A stretch of 64,000 nucleotides of DNA, from contig JAZKJV010008876.1 of assembly GCA_037367405.1 (NCBI GenBank), positions 1-64,000 of the forward strand, read 5' to 3'. The stretch comes from Ottelia alismoides. Its lineage: Eukaryota > Streptophyta > Magnoliopsida > Alismatales > Hydrocharitaceae. The position numbers and the translations under genes are program-made. This document shows, piece after piece, positions 58,063-64,000 of this stretch. The notes under the pieces were generated by a model that was given only the letters and a program-made list of their open reading frames with translations, was not told where the DNA came from and searched no databases. Each line of letters starts with the position of its first letter. The stretch's first letter is position 1.

Positions 58063-61000
58063 TGTTGAACAAGATTTTTCACAGGTCTAAAGTAATCCAC
58101 ACAAGGCGGGATCACAATGTCGCTGAGGCGACCCGCGAGAAATCCTAATTCAAACAACAATTAACCCACGACAAATATATCAAGCAATGAAAGTAAATGT
58201 GCGGAGTTAAAATTTATTATAACTCTACAACAAGATGTGTATAGTGCAAGTATGTGTAGAGGTCGAACACAGGGAGCAGACAGGTAATTCGGGGCACAAG
58301 TGCTCAAAATGTGTGTGAGTTGTGATCAAAGTGTCTATCTATGCTATTTTTTTGTGGGTCTTTAATTTTATATTTTTTTATTTTAATTTTTAATTTTATA
58401 CTTTTGTATTTTGATTTTTAATTTACTGATTTTTATATTTTATATTTTATATTTTTTTATATTTTCTTTTTCAATATTGGAAATTAAAGGCAATGTAGTA
58501 AAAGGGAAACTAAAGTATTTATAAAAATAGATAAAAGTACTCAAAAATAAGGAAATAAAGTCTTTTTGGTCTTTTTATACTTTTTTACTGTTTTTGTGAT
58601 TTTTGGGTAATTTTTAGAATGTTTCTGGTATTTTTAATTATCAAAATAAGGAAAACAGTGAAGAAAATACAAAACTGAAACTAAAATGGAGAAATAAAAT
58701 AGCCAACAGTAACAAAAATTCTCCAAATTAATTTTCAATGAAGGACAATAAAACAAAGAAAATTTAGGAACAGAAGACACTATTTTTGGATTTTTTATGG
58801 ATTTTATAAATTTTTATGAAGGTTTTTAGAGTTTTGCAATTTTTTGGAGTTTGGTTTTATATTTTTTTATGATTTTTGGCTGGGAGCTAAAACTAACTAA
58901 AAGACACAAAATATATTTTTTTGGGATTTTTTTGAAGTGTTTTTATATTTTTTAGTGATTTTCTAATGCAAACAGTGCTGAAAATGACTATTTTTGAATT
59001 TTTATAAATATTAAAATGCAATAATTACGAAAAATAAAAATATGGTGATGAACTATGATGCAACAGGAGCTTAAGTCCAAAGTTTTAGAATTTTTGGGGT
59101 TAAAAAGGGCCTTCAAATAATTAGATCAAACAAGCTCAAATAAGGGCCTGGCAGGGGTTTTTGTGCAAATAGATAATAGTCCAGGGAGTCCTAAGCAAGT
59201 TTTCCAAAAAATTAGAACTGATTAAAACATTTCATAAACTAAATACAAATACCAGACACGGCAGGGGCGCCTTTACAAAATTCCCCCAGACGCATGTGCT
59301 ATGCACGCGCCCAGGCGGGGGCACAAAGTAATTACTCGATTCTAGGGGGGGCGTTATAAAATTGTCACACAAAAAAAATAACTGCAGATGAAAGATTCGA
59401 AGTTACATGCCAAATACAAAAACGCGGAGGAGAAATCGCAATTTACCCACGTTATAGGCGCAATCGAACGGCGGTTCGGCTGCCACTTACGCCACGTGGC
59501 GCCTCGGCAGAGCGCGATACCCCTTCGCCCGCAACGGTTAAGATCAGATTCCTTGAGCAAATCGGACGGCTGGAGTGGCACGCGATCCGACGGGCGCTGC
59601 TGCTCGCCAAGAACACGCCAAGATCGAACGGACGCCAGGCCCGTTGGATGAACGCACGAGGAGCACTCGCTGGAGTCGGTTCGGTCGGCAGAATGGGACA
59701 GCTCCGACCTCCACGACGGCGGCTATGATGCGCAGATGAAAGCTGGGGCCAATCCGCGTCGGTTGGAGGGGTCGATCGGGTCCTGGGCTCAGTGATGGGG
59801 CCCTGGAGCGTTGAGGCACCTGGAGTGTCTGTCCGAGCAAAAAGAAGAAGTATAGGAGCCTCCCTTGGGTCCTGCAAGAATAAAGCAAAACGCAGCAGCC
59901 ACAAAAAATCGCAGAACCAAGCTCATGGAGATGAAAAGTTGGCGACGTGGAGTGTGAGGGTGGTGGCCGGAGTGGAAGCTCCGGTCAAGGTGTTTGAATG
60001 GTTTTAAAGCTAATTGTTACAGGTAAAATCGTGTTGGAATGTGAGGAATGGAATCTCAGGCCTACAGGTAACGAAAGAGTAAAAAAAATATGAGAAGAAG
60101 CGACCTCGAGCAGTGGTGAAACTGCGAGATTGGACCTCACGGCCACTTGGCCGGAGATGGTGGTGGAGCGCCGCCTTGGCCGCTCAACCTCGCCTCTAGG
60201 CGGCTGGAGGACCTCCTGTCACCAGGCCCAATCCGGAGCACGCCCAAGAGATGGAAGAAAAGTGGTCAAAGAGGGTTCAAATTTTGAAAATGGAGGAAAG
60301 GGGGTTTTTGAAGCATGGCCGAGTGGGCTCCTTCGACGAGGTGAACGAGGCGCATCAGAGGTCCAATCCCCAAGATGATCACAGGGCGTGTAAGATCACA
60401 TGACGAGGAAGAAAAGTCGTCAAGGGACCATCACGAGATAATGCAAGGAAGTGCCTCGAAAAAATCGACAAAAACGACAAAAACTCATTCTGACGCACAG
60501 CAGGGAGGAGGCAGGAGAGTTGACCAGCGGGTCAACTTTCCTAGCCACCTGGTTGGTCCACGTGGACCAACCAGGAAAATCCCTGGAAAAAGAATTTCTA
60601 AATTCAATTAAAAATATAAAATGATTTAATTAATTTTTAATTATAAAATGAAAAGTGTTTGTAATTTTATGTAGTATTTTATTCTTATTTTTAATTATTT
60701 TTATGAGGTATATTTTTACAAGTTTGCATTTATGCCCTTATAGGTATCTATATCTATATATTTAAGTATTTTATTTTTTATTTAGGTATTTTATTTTTAT
60801 TATTTTTATTTAGTATTTTATAAAATTATAGAATACTTTTATTTACACAAATATATTTTTATTTTATTTTTCTGACTTATTTTGTATATTAAATAAAATA
60901 TAAATATGTTTGTATAGGTATATGTATAGGTAATGTATCTATGTCTTTTATTTTTAAGTATTTTATTTTTGTTTTTATTTAGGTTTTTATTCTTATTTTA

Positions 61001-61731
61001 ATGTACATAATTATTATAAGTATTATTTACAACATTATAAAAATATAAAATTATAAAAATAATAAATAAATAATAAATTGAATATTTTAATATGTACAAG
61101 TATACAATGAGGGTCCAAAAGTCAACTTTCAAACCGTAGCTCCGCCAAATGCGAAACCACCACCATTAATTAGATTATTTTCTCCTATATACAATTAAAG
61201 GTGAGTTTGATGCATTTGGAGTTTCCGTTTGTGAGATACGGGTCTGGGAAGTTGGCATTCTGGATTTTTATTCAGACCATAACTTTTTATCTGTATATTA
61301 TTTTTCTGTGAAATCAATTTTGTATTTTTCTTTATTAAATTATCTACAACTTTCATGTACAAAGTTTCTTTATTTGATGTATAAAAAGTGGAACCAAAAA
61401 TAGGCCCCAAAATGAATAAAGAATGAATAAAATGTATAGGTATTTTTTTCTGTGTTTTGGCCCTTATCTCCCCCTACTTTATTCCTTGTCGACCTATTCA
61501 TCAAGATGCCTAGGTCTCGGGGTTTCGGGTCATAAAATATTTACAATATTTTATTCTTTTTCTTTTCTTTTCTTTATTCTATTATTTTGGCTTTAAAAAC
61601 CGCTTTTTATACAATATTTACACACATATGCATGAATGCTAAAATGCCTATATTAAGCCTATTTACACGCATTTACTAGGGTTTTTAAGGCCAAAATGAT
61701 AGAATAAAGATGATGAAACGTGGATTCATCA
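58063..61731 (-). repeat. 3' LTR of a third, reverse-strand Athila-like element
   Basis: On the minus strand it starts TGATGAATCCACG (61731) and ends CTTGTTCAACA (58063), 3,669 bp, the same length class as the other LTRs. It carries a perfect 28-bp palindrome (60548-60575), an inverted W-box pair (60519-60536) and a GC-rich block (about 59290-60590). It inserted into the CACTA transposase gene. The internal region continues to the window end. Confidence 0.85.
60519..60575. promoter_or_regulatory. Inverted W-box pair and 28-bp palindrome
   Basis: GTTGACC-N4-GGTCAAC (60519-60536) lies next to the perfect palindrome with half-site CCTGGTTGGTCCAC (60548-60575). It is the reverse-strand equivalent of 18013-18065. 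Confidence 0.6.
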
Positions 61732-62459
61732 TCCCCCTATACTTGCCTTTGCTAGTCCCTAGCAAACACTTATGCAATAAGTGCAAAAAAGAAAAATAAA
61801 GAAAAGAAAAAGAAGAAAGGTGGACTAAACTTGATTATCAAACTTGTCTTCACAAAATCAAAGTTTGGAGCTTTAGTAGGACCTTTGGAATTTTAGTGCG
61901 GGCGGAACCTTAATGAGAACCGAATTTGAAATCCAACAGTCCCTGAGAATCCCAAAACGCTGTCCAAGTCTCCTCAATAGCCAGTTCAGAAATACTTCAA
62001 CTCATACGCAAACTCTTACGACTATGAATCTGACTTGTACAGTGTAAGTGATGGTGGCTCTCCCCAACTAGAATGACAAAGAAACTGACTTCTCCAGTAC
62101 GACAACCCAATGATTCCCCAATCCAGCAACTCCATCCTCGAGGAGCGGGGTATTCCCTTCTAAGTTCAAGTGGCAACCAGCTCAAGAGGAGGGGGTGAAG
62201 AGAAGAATGGACGGTAGCCAGTGTAGCTACCTATCCTTGGATGCAAGACCAGTGTAGTCAAGTCATCCTGCTGCAGGCTCACATATTTGACTTTGGAACT
62301 CAAGCTTGCTTATTGACTTTGTACATACTTGCAGGCTTTTTATTTTTGTACATGCCTGAACCTTTTCTTTCTTTCTTTTTTTTTTTTTTTTTGAAATACT
62401 ATTCACAGCAGCATTTACATAAGGAGTTTTTCCTCTTGAGCCAGTAGACTATCCCTCTT

Positions 62460-62714
62460 TTGAAGCTTTATCGCAACCCACAGCCTCCTGTCTTTAGACT
62501 TCCTAATCACTGGACGGGTTGGGGTGCACTTCCCTCCCTAGAGGAGGACAAGTGTTTCCACTTGTGTGCGTCTCATACCGGCAAATCCAATCCCCTCACC
62601 ACTCCAACTGAGTTGAGCCATGTGAAAGGTGCAGGTGTCCAAGTTAGGTCATTATCAACAAGAGTCGTACGTGTGCTCCGAAATACTCTACTTAGGCAGT
62701 CAAGAATCCATTGA
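62460..62714 (+). CDS. Antisense 84-codon ORF of the third element
   Basis: Same length and start/stop placement as 8821-9075, also opposite to its element. It begins MKLYRNPQPP and ends LLRQSRIH; conserved blocks are ALPSLEEDKCFHL, TPTELS and GAGVQVRSLSTR. A longer overlapping frame (62629-63066, 145 codons) is open only in this copy. Function unknown; coding status unproven. Confidence 0.35.
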   Translation: MKLYRNPQPPVFRLPNHWTGWGALPSLEEDKCFHLCASHTGKSNPLTTPTELSHVKGAGVQVRSLSTRVVRVLRNTLLRQSRIH

Positions 62715-63644
62715 ACCAAGTCTCGTGATCCTCAAAGAATTAAGTCAACTAGACCTGAAGTACCTCAAACCCAATTCCTATAAGGTTCCTGTTATTAGGT
62801 ATATTTTAAGGTCCAATCAAGCTCCAATCTTCGGATTTTACTTAGACTTGTTCAACTATCAAACTCAATCCGAAAAATGCGAATGCTATGCAATGCAATG
62901 CAGAAAATATTTTTGTGATGCAATTTTCAAGATTTTGAACTTTTTATGGGTTTTTGAAAAGATGATGCATGCAAGTGCAGATGCAATTTTTTGTATTTTT
63001 TTTTTCAGAAAGATTTTTCAAATGTTTTTGGATTTTAATTTTGCAAATGTTTTTGGGAATTTTTGAAAATAAAAGATTTTGGCTAAAAAATAGGTGAAAA
63101 TATGTACACGGGAGTGCTTCTTATATTTACAAGAAGTAGATTTTAAGAATTTACAAGGTAAGTGGTCAATTTTATACATATATAGTGGATTTTGGTATGA
63201 TGTGTATATTCCTCAAACTTATTTGAAAACAATTTACCCACGGTTTTTGAAAACTATAGTCCAAAATAGTTTTTACAAACATTTTACACACATTTGAAAA
63301 TCATTTTGCAAAGGTTTTCAAAACAGTATATATAGGTTTTTCAAATCATTTTTGCAACCATTTTTCAAACCATTTGCAAATCATTTTTCAAACATTTTAT
63401 TTCACACAAAGAAAATAAATTTTACAAACCACACAGGTTGAAAACACGAAACAAAATATTTTCAAAATAGTTTTCAATAGATGTTCACAAAGATTTTCAA
63501 ACTATTTTTCAAACATTTTGCAAAAAACATTTTCACCTGATTTATTAATCAGTAAATACAAAAAGCATTTGAGGAATAACCACATCTTTTTATTAAGAAT
63601 TTTTAATGATTTTTAAAGAATTAGTAGCTATATTATTACGAAAG

Positions 63645-63960
63645 TACGAGTTATGGCTAAAGTATATACGTAGTATATACGACCCCCCTATACTTAGCTT
63701 GAGCTATGTCCTCATAGATCGGAGAGAAAAGAGAAGACATAACTCGTACTAAGTATAGGAAAATCTAAAAAATAAAGGAATGAAGTAATGAATCAATGAA
63801 TGAGAAGTTGACCGTCCCCCCTATACTTAGGATCAAATAATCCTAAGTATAGCAGACTGTACACAAAGCAGGGAGGGTCAAGGGTGGGAATGAACAGATC
63901 GTACTCAGATTGTCTCCCCCTATACTTAGGGTAAGATATCCCTAAGTATAGACAAGAAGA
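63645..63960 (-). repeat. Stem-loop/polypurine array, third copy
   Basis: On the plus strand the motif reads CCCCCTATACTTAG at about 63683-63697, 63815-63830 and 63915-63930, each opening a stem-loop with its downstream partner (CTAAGTATAG). GTACGAGTTATG at 63646-63657 and CATAACTCGTAC near 63740-63751 repeat the alternative pairing seen at 7765-7869. The array runs to the window end. Confidence 0.75.
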
Positions 63961-64000
63961 GGAGACAATGGAGAGGATCGAAAAGAATAGAGAAACTCGG

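Larger units (their letters stand above)
61732..64000 (-). mobile_element. 3' internal region of the third Athila-like element (continues beyond window)
   Basis: On the minus strand this repeats element 1 from 9802 back to about 7530: the polypurine tract (61732-61744), the stem TTTGCTAG/CTAGCAAA (61746-61764), a second perfect stem CACTTAT/ATAAGTG (about 61768-61786), the region carrying the antisense ORF, the TTTGAAAA-rich tract (63240-63540) and the stem-loop array. It is non-coding in the element's sense direction. Confidence 0.82.

Noticed and set aside
59388..60611. ORFs of 71-150 codons on both strands
   Set aside because: GC-rich block of the third element's LTR, equivalent to the rejected ORFs of the other LTRs.

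Overview
The window is nuclear DNA of a flowering plant, from a gene-poor stretch made almost entirely of nested transposable elements inside a decayed cluster of LRR receptor-kinase (RLK, Xa21/EFR-like) genes. The evidence is Athila-like Ty3/gypsy polyprotein pieces, Ty1/copia, L1-type and RTE-type LINEs, a TNP2-type CACTA element, hAT and MULE-like non-autonomous elements, and RLK relics. The LINE ORF1 with N-terminal zinc knuckles, as I recall it from grasses, leans towards a monocot, but I cannot name a species. No intact host gene was found; no rRNA, tRNA gene or CRISPR array is visible.

Layout. 181-13668 is a 13.5 kb LTR retrotransposon (element 1) with 3.7-3.9 kb LTRs, a 5-bp target duplication (TTAGA), a decayed tRNA-Asp-type primer site and a polypurine tract. 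It has no gag core, RT or integrase and is non-autonomous. It lies inside a reverse-oriented LTR-like repeat (1-175 plus 13674-16038). Next comes a piece of an RLK gene (16060-16278), broken at a GTGCC site by a solo LTR (16279-16856 plus 29620-32815). A second Athila-like element (16857-29614, target duplication GTTTC) sits inside that LTR and carries RNase H and integrase remains. An approximately 8.3 kb block (13535-21825) is repeated in tandem from 21826 and took copies of the RLK fragment with it. A 457-bp hAT element entered the second copy afterwards.

32816-36024 and 44467-47312 hold the RLK cluster: LRR, transmembrane and kinase fragments with many stops. Three fragments share an odd kinase-to-LRR join. 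A fresh RLK 5' end (ATG at 35903, TATA box upstream) is cut by a reverse-strand copia element (36025-38502 plus 44397-44466), which is itself cut by an almost intact 5.9 kb L1-type LINE (38520-44379, minus strand, 17-bp target duplication).

47313-54043 holds small non-autonomous elements, a truncated gypsy LTR, a copia LTR with a decayed Met-type primer site, and a 1.1 kb long-inverted-repeat element. 54044-58062 is the left part of a CACTA element with a TNP2 transposase gene cut by the 3' LTR of a third Athila-like element, on the minus strand (58063 to beyond 64000).

The most unusual signal is in the 3' non-coding part of the Athila-like elements. Each copy carries a series of stem-loops whose 3' arm ends in a copy of the element's own polypurine-tract motif (AAGTATAGGGGG); the last stem-loop has a second, competing pairing partner. 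The same region also carries an 84-codon antisense ORF conserved between two copies.
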